A stretch of 64,000 nucleotides of DNA from positions 13,073 through 77,072 of the forward strand of contig URHR01000002.1 of NCBI GenBank assembly GCA_900547725.1, given 5' to 3'. This DNA is from an uncultured Eubacteriales bacterium. Lineage in GTDB: Bacteria > Bacillota > Clostridia > Oscillospirales > CAG-272. Within the stretch, counting starts at the first letter, position 1; each line of letters begins with the position of its first letter. Below, piece by piece: positions 36,192 through 43,650 of this stretch. Under the pieces are notes generated by a model. That model had not been told where the DNA came from and did no database searches. It was given only the letters and a program-made list of their open reading frames with translations. A program made the translations under genes and the position numbers.

Positions 36192-36212
36192 CGGAAAGGA
36201 ATCGTAACCGGA

Positions 36213-37988
36213 ATGGTAGAAGGAAAAATCAGAAAGGTATCAGGACCGCTGGTCATTGCCGAGGGAATGCGCGAAGCGGATCTGTTCGACGTGGTTCGGG
36301 TCGGTCCGAAGAAGCTGATCGGCGAGATCATCGAAATGCACGGCGACCGTGCCTCGATTCAGGTATATGAGGAAACGGCCGGGCTCGGAAGAGGCGACAA
36401 GGTGGTTTCCACGGGCGCGCCGCTGTCGGTAGAGCTCGGACCGGGGCTTCTGACCAATATTTTCGATGGGATTCAGCGCCCGCTTGAAGCAATGCGGGAA
36501 AAGGTTGGTTCGAATCTGGTCAGGGGACTGGATGAGCCTGCGCTGGATCGTGAAAAAGTCTGGCATTTTGAAGCCGCAAAGGGCTTCGGCGAAGAGGTCG
36601 GAGCGGGGGATATCCTCGGAACGGTGCAGGAAAACGACGTGATTCTGCATAAGATCATGGTTCCGCCGAAGATGAGCGGCACACTGGTCGAGTTGCGCAC
36701 GGGGGATTACCGTATCACCGACAGCATCGGGCGCATCAAGCTCCCGAACGGCACAATGGAGGATCTGACCCTGATGCAGAAGTGGCCCGTCCGTGTGTCG
36801 AGACCTTACCGGAAGAAGCTGCCGCCCGTTGATCCGATGATTACGGGTCAGCGCCCCATCGACGCGCTGTTCCCGATTGCAAAGGGCGGAACGGCGTGCG
36901 TCCCGGGACCTTTCGGCTCGGGTAAGACGGTTGTACAGCATCAGCTTGCAAAATGGAGCGACGTGGATCTTGTGGTCTATATCGGCTGCGGTGAGCGCGG
37001 AAACGAAATGACCGACGTTCTGCGCGAATTTCCCGAACTGGTTGACCCCAAAACGGGAAAATCGCTGATGGAGCGCACGGTGCTGATTGCGAACACCTCG
37101 GATATGCCGGTTGCGGCGCGCGAGGCTTCGATTTATACGGGCATCACGATTGCGGAGTATTTCCGCGATATGGGCTACTCGGTTGCGGTCATTGCCGATT
37201 CGACTTCCCGTTGGGCGGAAGCGCTCCGCGAAATGTCGGGACGTCTGGAGGAAATGCCCGGTGAAGAGGGCTATCCCGCATACCTGACCTCCCGCCTTGC
37301 GCAGTTCTATGAGCGCGCGGGCAAGGTGGTCTGCCTCGGCGGAGACAACCGCGAAGGCGCGCTTTCGGCAATCGGCGCGGTATCTCCGCAGGGCGGCGAT
37401 ATCTCCGAGCCTGTCACGCAGGCAACGCTGCGTATCGTCAAGGTTTTCTGGGGACTGGATTCGTCTCTGGCATACCGTCGGCATTTCCCCGCAATCAACT
37501 GGCTGAACTCCTATTCGCTTTACCGCGACCGCCTGTCCGACTGGTTCTCGGAACATATTTCCAAGGACTGGAACAACCTGACGGGGCGTTGCCTGAAGGT
37601 GTTGCAGGAGGAATCCGACCTGCAGGAAATTGTCAAGCTGGTCGGTATGGACGCGCTGTCGCCCGAGGATCGCATCAAGCTGGACGTGGCGCAGTCGATC
37701 CGTGAGGACTTCCTCCAGCAGAATGCATTTCTGGATGTGGACAGCTATACCTCGCTTGAGAAGCAGTATGCCATGATGCATCTGATCTTCCGCTACAACG
37801 ACGAGGCGCTGCGCGCGGTCAGAGCGGGGGCGGATGTCGAGGCGGTTTGTGAGATGCCCGTACACGAGCGAATCGCGAGAGCCAAGACCGTGCCCGAATC
37901 CGACTACAAAGAGGAATTTGCGAAAATCGAGCAGGAGATCGCCTCTGCGGTGGATCGCCTCATCGAGCAGGCGCGCGAGGAGGAGTAA
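36213..37988 (+). CDS. ntpA: V-type ATPase catalytic subunit A
   Basis: This 591-residue subunit hydrolyses or makes ATP. The P-loop '[11 protein letters not shown]' begins near residue 232, after the A-type insertion that distinguishes it from F-type beta subunits. '[13 protein letters not shown]', '[20 protein letters not shown]' and '[19 protein letters not shown]' are family hallmarks. The arrangement alternates with subunit B in the hexamer. GGAAAGGA lies upstream of ATG 36213. Cytoplasmic head of the complex. Confidence 0.98.
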   Translation: MVEGKIRKVSGPLVIAEGMREADLFDVVRVGPKKLIGEIIEMHGDRASIQVYEETAGLGRGDKVVSTGAPLSVELGPGLLTNIFDGIQRPLEAMREKVGSNLVRGLDEPALDREKVWHFEAAKGFGEEVGAGDILGTVQENDVILHKIMVPPKMSGTLVELRTGDYRITDSIGRIKLPNGTMEDLTLMQKWPVRVSRPYRKKLPPVDPMITGQRPIDALFPIAKGGTACVPGPFGSGKTVVQHQLAKWSDVDLVVYIGCGERGNEMTDVLREFPELVDPKTGKSLMERTVLIANTSDMPVAAREASIYTGITIAEYFRDMGYSVAVIADSTSRWAEALREMSGRLEEMPGEEGYPAYLTSRLAQFYERAGKVVCLGGDNREGALSAIGAVSPQGGDISEPVTQATLRIVKVFWGLDSSLAYRRHFPAINWLNSYSLYRDRLSDWFSEHISKDWNNLTGRCLKVLQEESDLQEIVKLVGMDALSPEDRIKLDVAQSIREDFLQQNAFLDVDSYTSLEKQYAMMHLIFRYNDEALRAVRAGADVEAVCEMPVHERIARAKTVPESDYKEEFAKIEQEIASAVDRLIEQAREEE

Positions 37989-37991
37989 GAC

Positions 37992-39380
37992 ATGATTCGT
38001 GAATACAGAACCATCGAAGAGGTTGCCGGACCGCTGATGCTGGTGCGTCAGGTCGAAGGCGTGAAATACGACGAACTGGGCGAGATCGAACTGCCCGACG
38101 GCGAAGTCCGCCGCTGCCGCGTGTTGGAAGTGGACGGAAAGAACGTGCTGGTTCAGTTGTTTGAATCGGCGGCAGGCATCAACCTCGCAAACAGCAAGGT
38201 TCGTTTTTCGGGACACGGCGTGGAACTGCCCGTGTCGAAGAATATGCTCGGTCGTATCTTCAACGGTATGGGCGAGCCGATCGACGGCGGTGCGCGCATC
38301 ATTCCCGAAAAGAGTCTTGATATCAACGGCACGCCGATCAACCCTGCGGCGCGTTACTATCCCTCCGAGTTCATTCAGACGGGCGTTTCCAGTATCGACG
38401 GACTGAACACCCTGGTTCGCGGTCAGAAACTGCCGATTTTCTCGGGGTCGGGACTTCCGCACGCAAACCTTGCCGCGCAGATTGCAAGACAGGCGAAGGT
38501 GCGCGGGACGGACGAAAAGTTTGCGGTTGTGTTTGCCGCAATCGGTATCACTTTTGAGGAAGCCGACTTCTTCATTTCGGACTTCCGCAAAACCGGCGCG
38601 CTGGATCGCACGGTGCTGTTCATCAACCTTGCGTCGGACGCCGCGATCGAGCGTATCAACACCCCGCGTATGGCGCTGACCGCCGCGGAATATTTGGCGT
38701 TCGACTGCAATATGCACGTTCTGGTCATTATGACCGATATCACCAACTATGCCGAGGCTCTGCGTGAGGTTTCCGCCGCGCGCAAGGAAGTTCCCGGGCG
38801 GCGCGGTTACCCCGGCTACCTGTACACCGACCTTGCAACGCTCTATGAGCGCGCGGGGCGGAAAATGGGATCTGACGGCTCCATTACCATGATTCCGATT
38901 CTGTCGATGCCCGAGGATGACAAGACCCACCCGATTCCCGACCTGACGGGGTATATCACCGAGGGTCAGATCATTCTGTCGCGCGAGCTTTACCGCAAGG
39001 GATGCCTGCCGCCCGTGGACGTTCTGCCGTCGCTGTCCCGTCTGAAAGACAAGGGAATCGGCGCAGGCAAGACCCGCGAGGATCACGCCGACACGATGAA
39101 CCAGCTTTTCTCCGCCTATGCGAGAGGCAAGGAAGCAAGAGAGCTGATGGTGGTGCTCGGCGAGGCGGCGCTTTCTCCCGTCGACCGTCTGTATGCGAAA
39201 TTTGCGGACGCGTTCGAGGCGGAGTATATCAATCAGGGCTTCTATGAGAACCGCTCCATTGAGGAAACGCTGGATCTTGGTTGGAAGTTGCTTTCCATCC
39301 TGCCGCGCGGCGAGATGAAGCGGATCAAGCCCGCGCTGTTGGATAAGTATTGGCAGAAGCAGGAAAAGACCGAAAACTAA
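37992..39380 (+). CDS. ntpB: V-type ATPase regulatory subunit B
   Basis: This 462-residue subunit is the non-catalytic partner of A. It has no canonical P-loop (the equivalent is '[19 protein letters not shown]') but keeps '[18 protein letters not shown]', '[12 protein letters not shown]'-like '[20 protein letters not shown]', and '[19 protein letters not shown]'. The arginine that completes the A-subunit active site lies in the 'PSLSRL' region. Only three bases separate it from subunit A. Soluble head component. Confidence 0.98.
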   Translation: MIREYRTIEEVAGPLMLVRQVEGVKYDELGEIELPDGEVRRCRVLEVDGKNVLVQLFESAAGINLANSKVRFSGHGVELPVSKNMLGRIFNGMGEPIDGGARIIPEKSLDINGTPINPAARYYPSEFIQTGVSSIDGLNTLVRGQKLPIFSGSGLPHANLAAQIARQAKVRGTDEKFAVVFAAIGITFEEADFFISDFRKTGALDRTVLFINLASDAAIERINTPRMALTAAEYLAFDCNMHVLVIMTDITNYAEALREVSAARKEVPGRRGYPGYLYTDLATLYERAGRKMGSDGSITMIPILSMPEDDKTHPIPDLTGYITEGQIILSRELYRKGCLPPVDVLPSLSRLKDKGIGAGKTREDHADTMNQLFSAYARGKEARELMVVLGEAALSPVDRLYAKFADAFEAEYINQGFYENRSIEETLDLGWKLLSILPRGEMKRIKPALLDKYWQKQEKTEN

Positions 39381-39398
39381 AGCGGGAGGAACAGCGGA

Positions 39399-40142
39399 AT
39401 GGCAGGCGTACAAGTCAACCCGACCAGAATGGAAATGAAGCGGTATCAAGCCCGCTATCAGACCGCACGTCGGGGACATAAACTGCTCAAGGACAAACGC
39501 GATGAGCTGATGCGCCGCTTTATGGATGTCGTCAGAGAGGATAAGGCGTTGCGGGAAAAGGTGGAAAAATCGCTCGCAACGGTTTACGGCGGCTTTACGG
39601 TCGCGGGCGCGGTCAACCCGCCGCAGATGTTGGAGGAGGCGCTGATCTGCCCCAAAAAAGAGGGAACGCTCGATGTCTCCTTCCACAACTGCATGAGCGT
39701 GGATGTTCCCGTTTTCCGGTTGCAGGTCTATGCCGAGGGCAATACCGACAGCTACAATTACGGTATGGCGTTCACCACAGGCGAGTTGGACGCGTCGGTG
39801 CAGGCGCTGAACGGGATTCTGGAGGATCTGCTCCGAATGGCGGAATTGGAAAAGACCGCACAGCTTCTTGCGGAAGAGATCGAGCGCACCCGCAGACGGG
39901 TCAATGCGCTTGAGTATATTCTGATGCCGCAATATCTGGAGGTCATTCGCACCATCCGGATGCGCTTGGACGAAAACGAGCGCGGAAACACCACGCGGCT
40001 GATGAAGGTCAAGGACATGATGCTGGAAGCACAGCTTGCAAGACCCGAGGATGAGGACGACGAGGACGACGAGGACGAAGCGGAAGCAGATGCAGAAGCA
40101 GAAGTCCGGGCGGATGCGGCGGATACGAGCGGAAATGCATAA
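39399..40142 (+). CDS. ntpD: V-type ATPase central stalk subunit D
   Basis: This 247-residue protein forms the long coiled-coil shaft inside the A3B3 head. 'NPTRMEMKRYQARYQTARRG' and 'LLKDKRDELMRRF' at the start and 'RRRVNALEYILMPQYLEVIR' near residue 170 are typical. An acidic tail (EDEDDEDDEDEAEADAEAE) is unusual in its length and low complexity. It is the last gene of the operon before a strong terminator. The operon has every subunit needed for a working A/V-type ATPase. Confidence 0.95.
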   Translation: MAGVQVNPTRMEMKRYQARYQTARRGHKLLKDKRDELMRRFMDVVREDKALREKVEKSLATVYGGFTVAGAVNPPQMLEEALICPKKEGTLDVSFHNCMSVDVPVFRLQVYAEGNTDSYNYGMAFTTGELDASVQALNGILEDLLRMAELEKTAQLLAEEIERTRRRVNALEYILMPQYLEVIRTIRMRLDENERGNTTRLMKVKDMMLEAQLARPEDEDDEDDEDEAEADAEAEVRADAADTSGNA

Positions 40143-40161
40143 CGCATCAATAATTAGAACA

Positions 40162-40196
40162 AAATCCCTTTTGCGCAACGCGCAAAAGGGATTTTT
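40162..40196 (+). terminator. Terminator of the V-type ATPase operon
   Basis: A perfect 15-bp stem (AAATCCCTTTTGCGC and its complement) with loop AAC is followed by T residues. Confidence 0.95.
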
Positions 40197-40257
40197 ATGT
40201 GCAAAACGTAAATAAATATAGAAAATATGCAGATTCGCACCCCGTTTTGGCAAAAAA

Positions 40258-40268
40258 TATGGTATAAT
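40258..40268 (+). promoter_or_regulatory. Extended -10 element before the CarD-like gene
   Basis: TATAAT at 40263-40268 is preceded by TGG, giving an extended -10. No good -35 box is seen at 17 bp, so the promoter may rely on the extended element. Confidence 0.6.
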
Positions 40269-40328
40269 ATACAAGAAGGTGATGGGATTCCGAATTTCTC
40301 ATGACAGGAAAAGAAAGGGGTTGTGACG

Positions 40329-40844
40329 ATGTTTGCAGTCGGTGAGTATGTCTATTACGCTTCGGAGGGGGTCTGCCACGTTGCGGATATCTGCTGCGCG
40401 CCCCTGTGCGGGATGCCTGCGGACAGGATTTACTATGTGCTCCACCCGTTCCGCAACAACGGCGGGGTGCTGTATGTGCCAACCGACAGCGAGAACGTTT
40501 TTCTGCGCCGCCTGCTGACGGCAGAGGAGGCGAACCGTCTGCTGAACGAGATTCCCGCAATGGAGGCGTTCGAAGAACCGAATGCAAAGGCGTTGCGCCT
40601 GCGGTATACCGAAGCCATGCATACCCACACGCCCTCCGAATGGGTGCGGGTCATCAAAACCGTGCGCGAACGGGTCAGCCGCATACGCGGCAGTTCGCGG
40701 GCACAGCGTATCTCGGAAACCGAACGCGGCTTTGCCGAGGACGCAAAGCGGTATCTCTACGCCGAGCTGTCGTTGGCTCTCGATGTTCCCGTCGGCGAGA
40801 TGGAACAGTATATCCGCAACCGTATTGAAATCTGCTCTGCCTGA
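40329..40844 (+). CDS. CarD/CdnL-family RNA polymerase-binding regulator
   Basis: This 171-residue protein has an N-terminal CarD_CdnL_TRCF domain (residues 1-60: 'FAVGEYVYYASEGVCHVADI', 'YYVLHPFRNNGGVLYVPTDS'), which binds the RNA polymerase beta subunit. A helical C-terminus (75-170) fits the DNA-binding part of CarD proteins. It acts globally on promoter opening. ATG 40329 is chosen since AAAGGGG sits eight bases upstream; GTG 40323 is too close. It is a single-gene unit closed by a terminator at 40853. Confidence 0.82.
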   Translation: MFAVGEYVYYASEGVCHVADICCAPLCGMPADRIYYVLHPFRNNGGVLYVPTDSENVFLRRLLTAEEANRLLNEIPAMEAFEEPNAKALRLRYTEAMHTHTPSEWVRVIKTVRERVSRIRGSSRAQRISETERGFAEDAKRYLYAELSLALDVPVGEMEQYIRNRIEICSA

Positions 40845-40852
40845 CAAATGTC

Positions 40853-40876
40853 AAAAGCCCACCGCGTGGGCTTTTT
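40853..40876 (+). terminator. Terminator after the CarD-like gene
   Basis: The stem AAAAGCCCAC / GTGGGCTTTT with loop CGC runs into a T-run (GCTTTTTTG). It cleanly isolates the CarD-like gene from the next operon. Confidence 0.92.
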
Positions 40877-40898
40877 TGTATGAAATCATCAAATCAGG

Positions 40899-40927
40899 TT
40901 GACAAAACGGTTGTAATATGCTATAAT
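40899..40927 (+). promoter_or_regulatory. Promoter of the kinase-like/PqqD/peptidase cassette
   Basis: TTGACA (40899-40904) and TATAAT (40922-40927) are 17 bp apart, just 22 bases after the previous terminator. Confidence 0.92.
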
Positions 40928-40963
40928 AGAACAGAAATCAACAGAACGGAGCAAACCACGTCT

Positions 40964-41668
40964 ATGTTTATTATCCGCCTTGCCGAGATCCGTATCCGGA
41001 TCGAGAACCGATATGCGTTTATTGAGCGGCAGTGCGCCGGTTACATCTGCCCGGGGGACGAGTATGCTTTTTCCGTCTCGGCGAGCGAGGAGGAATTGCA
41101 GGAGGAGCAGAAGAACGGCGATTTTTCCGCCGCCTATTGCGAAAGCATCTGTCTCTACCGTCATATCTGCGAGACTTTGCCGAACTACAATGTGTTTCTG
41201 ATGCACGCCTCAATCATTGAGGCGGACGGAAACGCCTACGCCTTTACCGCTAAGAGCGGGGTCGGGAAATCCACCCATACGGCGCTGTGGCTGAAAAATA
41301 TTCCGAATGCACGGGTTCTCAACGGAGACAAGCCGTTGCTTCGCGTGGAGACGGACGGCTCGGTGACGGCGTTCGGGACTCCGTGGAACGGGAAGGAAAA
41401 CTGGGGCGAGAATATCTCCGCTCCGCTCCGCGCCATCTGCTTTATCGAGCGCGGAGAGGTCAATTCCATCCGGCGGGCAACGCAGGAGGACGCGATCGGG
41501 CGGTTGGTTCACCAACTTTACCTGCGCGGAACGCGGGCGTCGGTCAACAAACAGCTGACGCTGATGGACGCATTGGTGCGGGCAGTGCCGTTCTGGGTTC
41601 TTTCCTGCACGATTTCCGACGAGGCGGCAAAGGTCGCCTATGAAGCCATGAAATATAACGGTCAGTGA
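40964..41668 (+). CDS. HPr-kinase/phosphorylase-like P-loop protein
   Basis: This 234-residue protein belongs to the HprK-related ATPase family found beside PqqD genes. The Walker A is 'GVGKST' (residues 99-104), preceded by 'MHASIIEADGNAYAFTAKS' and followed by 'ARVLNGDKPLLRV', in which Asp is the likely general base. It lacks the N-terminal receiver part of true HPr kinases. In known RiPP clusters, relatives phosphorylate peptides (for example the paeninodin tailoring kinase); here the substrate is unknown. It is the first gene of a three-gene unit. ATG 40964 has only a weak site (GGAGC at 40948-40952). Confidence 0.82.
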   Translation: MFIIRLAEIRIRIENRYAFIERQCAGYICPGDEYAFSVSASEEELQEEQKNGDFSAAYCESICLYRHICETLPNYNVFLMHASIIEADGNAYAFTAKSGVGKSTHTALWLKNIPNARVLNGDKPLLRVETDGSVTAFGTPWNGKENWGENISAPLRAICFIERGEVNSIRRATQEDAIGRLVHQLYLRGTRASVNKQLTLMDALVRAVPFWVLSCTISDEAAKVAYEAMKYNGQ

Positions 41669-41685
41669 CCGAAAAGGAGAAGCAT

Positions 41686-41952
41686 ATGCGAATCAAAAAG
41701 GATTTTACCATTCAGAAGGTCGGCGATTCCTACATTGCCGTGGCAGTCGGGGAGACGAGCAAGACCTTTCACGGGATGGTGCGGCTGAACGAAACCGGCG
41801 CGTTTCTGTGGAAGAAGCTGAGCGAGGCGGATATTACGCTTGACGAATTGGTGGACGCCATGCTGAAAGAATACGAGGTAGACCGCGAGACTGCGGCACA
41901 GGACGCGGCACGTCTGGTGGAGCAGTTCCGCGAGAACGGAATTCTCGAATGA
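41686..41952 (+). CDS. PqqD-family peptide-binding protein (RRE-like)
   Basis: This 88-residue protein matches the PqqD fold, a winged helix that holds the leader of a peptide substrate for its modifying enzymes. 'VRLNETGAFLWKKLSEADIT' and 'ELVDAMLKEYEVDRETAAQD' are the typical parts. GAAGGAG lies seven bases before ATG 41686. The stop overlaps the peptidase start by four bases (ATGA). A PqqD with an HprK-like protein and a signal-peptidase-like protein suggests a peptide maturation pathway, though no precursor or radical-SAM gene is adjacent. Confidence 0.85.
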   Translation: MRIKKDFTIQKVGDSYIAVAVGETSKTFHGMVRLNETGAFLWKKLSEADITLDELVDAMLKEYEVDRETAAQDAARLVEQFRENGILE

Positions 41953-42419
41953 CGGAAACCGCAGAGTCGAACGGCAATATCGAGCGGCAGCTTGCCGAGC
42001 AGGGCTTTTATGTCAGCACAACGGTCGGGTGCAGTATGCGCCCCATGCTCCGCAACCGCCGGGATCGCGTGATCGTCCTGCCCATCGGGGACGAACGGCT
42101 GAAAAAATACGACCTGCCGCTCTACCGCCGCCCCGACGGGAAATATATCCTGCACCGGATCATCGGCGTGCGGGACGGGGAATATGTGATAAGAGGGGAC
42201 AATACCTATGCAAAGGAATACGTCCCCGACGCGTGGGTGCTGGGCTATGTCACGGAGTTCTACCGCGGGAAACGGCACGTCCTGTCATCGGCACGGTCTT
42301 ACCGTTTCTATGCGCGCGTGTGGAATCTGATCTATCCCGTGCGGCGCGTCTTTCATGCGGGACGATCTTTCGCCGCCCGCGTGTGGCACAAACTCAAACC
42401 CAAAAAGCACTCCGTATAA
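41949..42419 (+). CDS. S24/S26 (SipW-like) serine peptidase
   Basis: This 156-residue protein has the signal-peptidase serine motif 'GCSMRPML' (Ser29). Where bacterial type I enzymes have a catalytic Lys, it has 'YILHRIIGV' (His69), the pattern of ER-type SipW enzymes, and 'IRGDNTYAKEYV' follows with the conserved Gly-Asp-Asn. No clear N-terminal membrane helix is seen, so it may be soluble; a basic tail with aromatic residues (105-156) could touch the membrane. It may cut the leader of a PqqD-bound peptide. Family is fairly sure; function is inferred. Confidence 0.78.
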   Translation: MTETAESNGNIERQLAEQGFYVSTTVGCSMRPMLRNRRDRVIVLPIGDERLKKYDLPLYRRPDGKYILHRIIGVRDGEYVIRGDNTYAKEYVPDAWVLGYVTEFYRGKRHVLSSARSYRFYARVWNLIYPVRRVFHAGRSFAARVWHKLKPKKHSV

Positions 42420-42460
42420 AATTAGTACAATTAAATCGGCAACCCCGATACCCCTTATAG

Positions 42461-42545
42461 GAAAGTTCTTGCGGTCAAGGGGCTTCTTTCAAGAAGCCCC
42501 TTGTGGGGTTCGGGGCAAAGCCCCGAGGTCTTAGCCCCGAGGTCT
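42461..42545 (+). repeat. Two-hairpin intergenic repeat, copy B
   Basis: It begins GAAAGTTCTTGCGG. Stem 1 is AAGGGGCTTCTT / AAGAAGCCCCTT; stem 2 is CGGGGC-AAA-GCCCCG. Its end (AGCCCCGAGGTCTT) is duplicated once more at 42533-42546, just before the deoD ribosome site. Confidence 0.85.
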
Positions 42546-42560
42546 TAAAAGGAGGAAAAC

Positions 42561-43280
42561 ATGGCGGAATTGTATCCGACGGCGCATATCGCCGCAACCC
42601 CCGCAGATTTTGCGCGTACGGTCCTGATGCCGGGCGACCCCCTGCGGGCGCAAATGATCGCAAAGGAGTGGTTGGAGAACGCAAAACTCATCAATAATAT
42701 CAGAGGCGTGCAGGGCTATACCGGAACTTACCACGGCAAGCGCATCTCGGTTATGGCAAGCGGAATGGGAATGCCGTCTATGGGGATCTATTCCTATGAA
42801 CTGTTCCGCGTGTTCGGAGTGGAGAATATCATCCGCATCGGAACTGCAGGCGCAATCAAACCGAACGTCCGTGTCCGCGACCTTGTGTTCGGTATGGGAG
42901 CGTCGACCGATTCCAACTACGCGGCTAACTTCGGACTTCCCGGCAGCTTCGCGCCGATCTGCAGCTACAGTCTGCTCGCCGAAAGCGTGAAACAGGCGGA
43001 ACTGGCGGGCGCAACCTACCATGTCGGCGGTCTGCTCTCTACTGATGTGTTCTACGGCGACGATCCTGCAGTCAATGAAAAATGGGCAAAAATGGGCGTG
43101 CTCGCAGTGGAAATGGAAGCGGCGGCACTCTATATGAACGCCGCAAGACTCGGGAAAAACGCGTTGGCAATCTGTACCGTTTCCAATCATATCCTCACGG
43201 GAGAAGAGACAACCGCAGAAGAGCGGCAGAACTCTTTTGGGGAAATGATCCGGCTGGCACTTGAGGTCGCGCCGGAATAA
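42561..43280 (+). CDS. deoD: Purine nucleoside phosphorylase (DeoD type)
   Basis: This 239-residue hexameric enzyme splits purine nucleosides with phosphate. 'LMPGDPLRAQMIAKEWL', 'VMASGMGMPSMGIYSYEL', 'IIRIGTAGAI' and 'VEMEAAALYMNA' are hallmarks, the last with the ribose-binding Glu. 'SNHILTGEETTAEERQNSF' holds the catalytic Asp-region variant, where an Asn-His replaces the usual Ser-Asp (SDH); this could alter the base preference. AAAGGAGG precedes ATG 42561. It lies in its own unit between a repeat and the riboswitch locus. Confidence 0.93.
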   Translation: MAELYPTAHIAATPADFARTVLMPGDPLRAQMIAKEWLENAKLINNIRGVQGYTGTYHGKRISVMASGMGMPSMGIYSYELFRVFGVENIIRIGTAGAIKPNVRVRDLVFGMGASTDSNYAANFGLPGSFAPICSYSLLAESVKQAELAGATYHVGGLLSTDVFYGDDPAVNEKWAKMGVLAVEMEAAALYMNAARLGKNALAICTVSNHILTGEETTAEERQNSFGEMIRLALEVAPE

Positions 43281-43286
43281 AAAAGA

Positions 43287-43323
43287 ACCCCGGATTCCGC
43301 GTGTCAGTCGCGGCGTTCGGGGT
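43287..43323 (+). terminator. Hairpin after deoD, weak terminator
   Basis: Nested stems ACCCCG/CGGGGT and CCGCG/CGCGG are followed by TGCTTTGG. The remainder of 43324-43435 is AT-rich and shows no gene. Confidence 0.5.
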
Positions 43324-43435
43324 GCTTTGGCGCATATCCGCCAAGAATTTGTGATGAAAATCAATAAAAAGGATTCAGAAAGCTTACTGAAAAACGGTTG
43401 CTTTGTGAATTCTTTTAAAAAAAGAAAAAAAGTAC

Positions 43436-43464
43436 TTGACAAAAGAAGAAGTCTGTGGTATACT
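43436..43464 (+). promoter_or_regulatory. Promoter of the riboswitch-controlled surface locus
   Basis: TTGACA (43436-43441) and TATACT (43459-43464) are 17 bp apart with TGTGG before the -10 box. It is one of the best promoters in the window. Confidence 0.92.
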
Positions 43465-43488
43465 GGTTTTAACAAAAGCGAATACTTA

Positions 43489-43561
43489 GCAAAACCGTCG
43501 TGAGGCGGCGACGCAAAGCCTTGGGGACTTTTCCGGAAAGGGAAAGTCAGCCCGGTTGCAA
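43489..43561 (+). promoter_or_regulatory. Cyclic-di-GMP-I (GEMM-I) riboswitch aptamer
   Basis: GACGCAAAGCC at 43510-43520 is the signature of the c-di-GMP-I aptamer. Before it CCGTC-GTGA-GGCGG gives the P2 hairpin with a GNRA (GTGA) tetraloop. After it GACTTTTCC ... GGGAAAGTC gives P3. GCAA..ACCG (43489-43497) pairs with CGGTTGC (43553-43559) to close P1. The aptamer starts about 18 bases after the expected start of transcription. Confidence 0.92.
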
Positions 43562-43616
43562 TTTGGATGGATGATACAGGTGTATCATCTTCCTTTGCAA
43601 CCGGGCTTTGCTTTTT
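43549..43616 (+). terminator. Riboswitch expression platform: conditional terminator
   Basis: AGCCCGGTTGCAA (43549-43561), which includes the 3' half of aptamer P1, is perfectly complementary to TTGCAACCGGGCT (43595-43607), followed by TTTGCTTTTT. An inner perfect 9-bp hairpin (GATGATACA/TGTATCATC, 43570-43589) zips the two together. Ligand binding should keep the shared strand in the aptamer and prevent termination, so c-di-GMP is predicted to turn the locus ON. Confidence 0.88.
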
Positions 43617-43650
43617 ATCTGCATTTAAAAGCGGTAAAGGAGGGTTCGGA

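Noticed and set aside
36240..40274. A 1344-codon open frame on the minus strand opposite the V-type ATPase A, B and D genes
   Set aside because: It mirrors genes with G/C-ending codons, which suppress stop codons in the opposite frame. Its translation is rich in His, Arg and Gln with no domain, and the plus-strand genes are certain.
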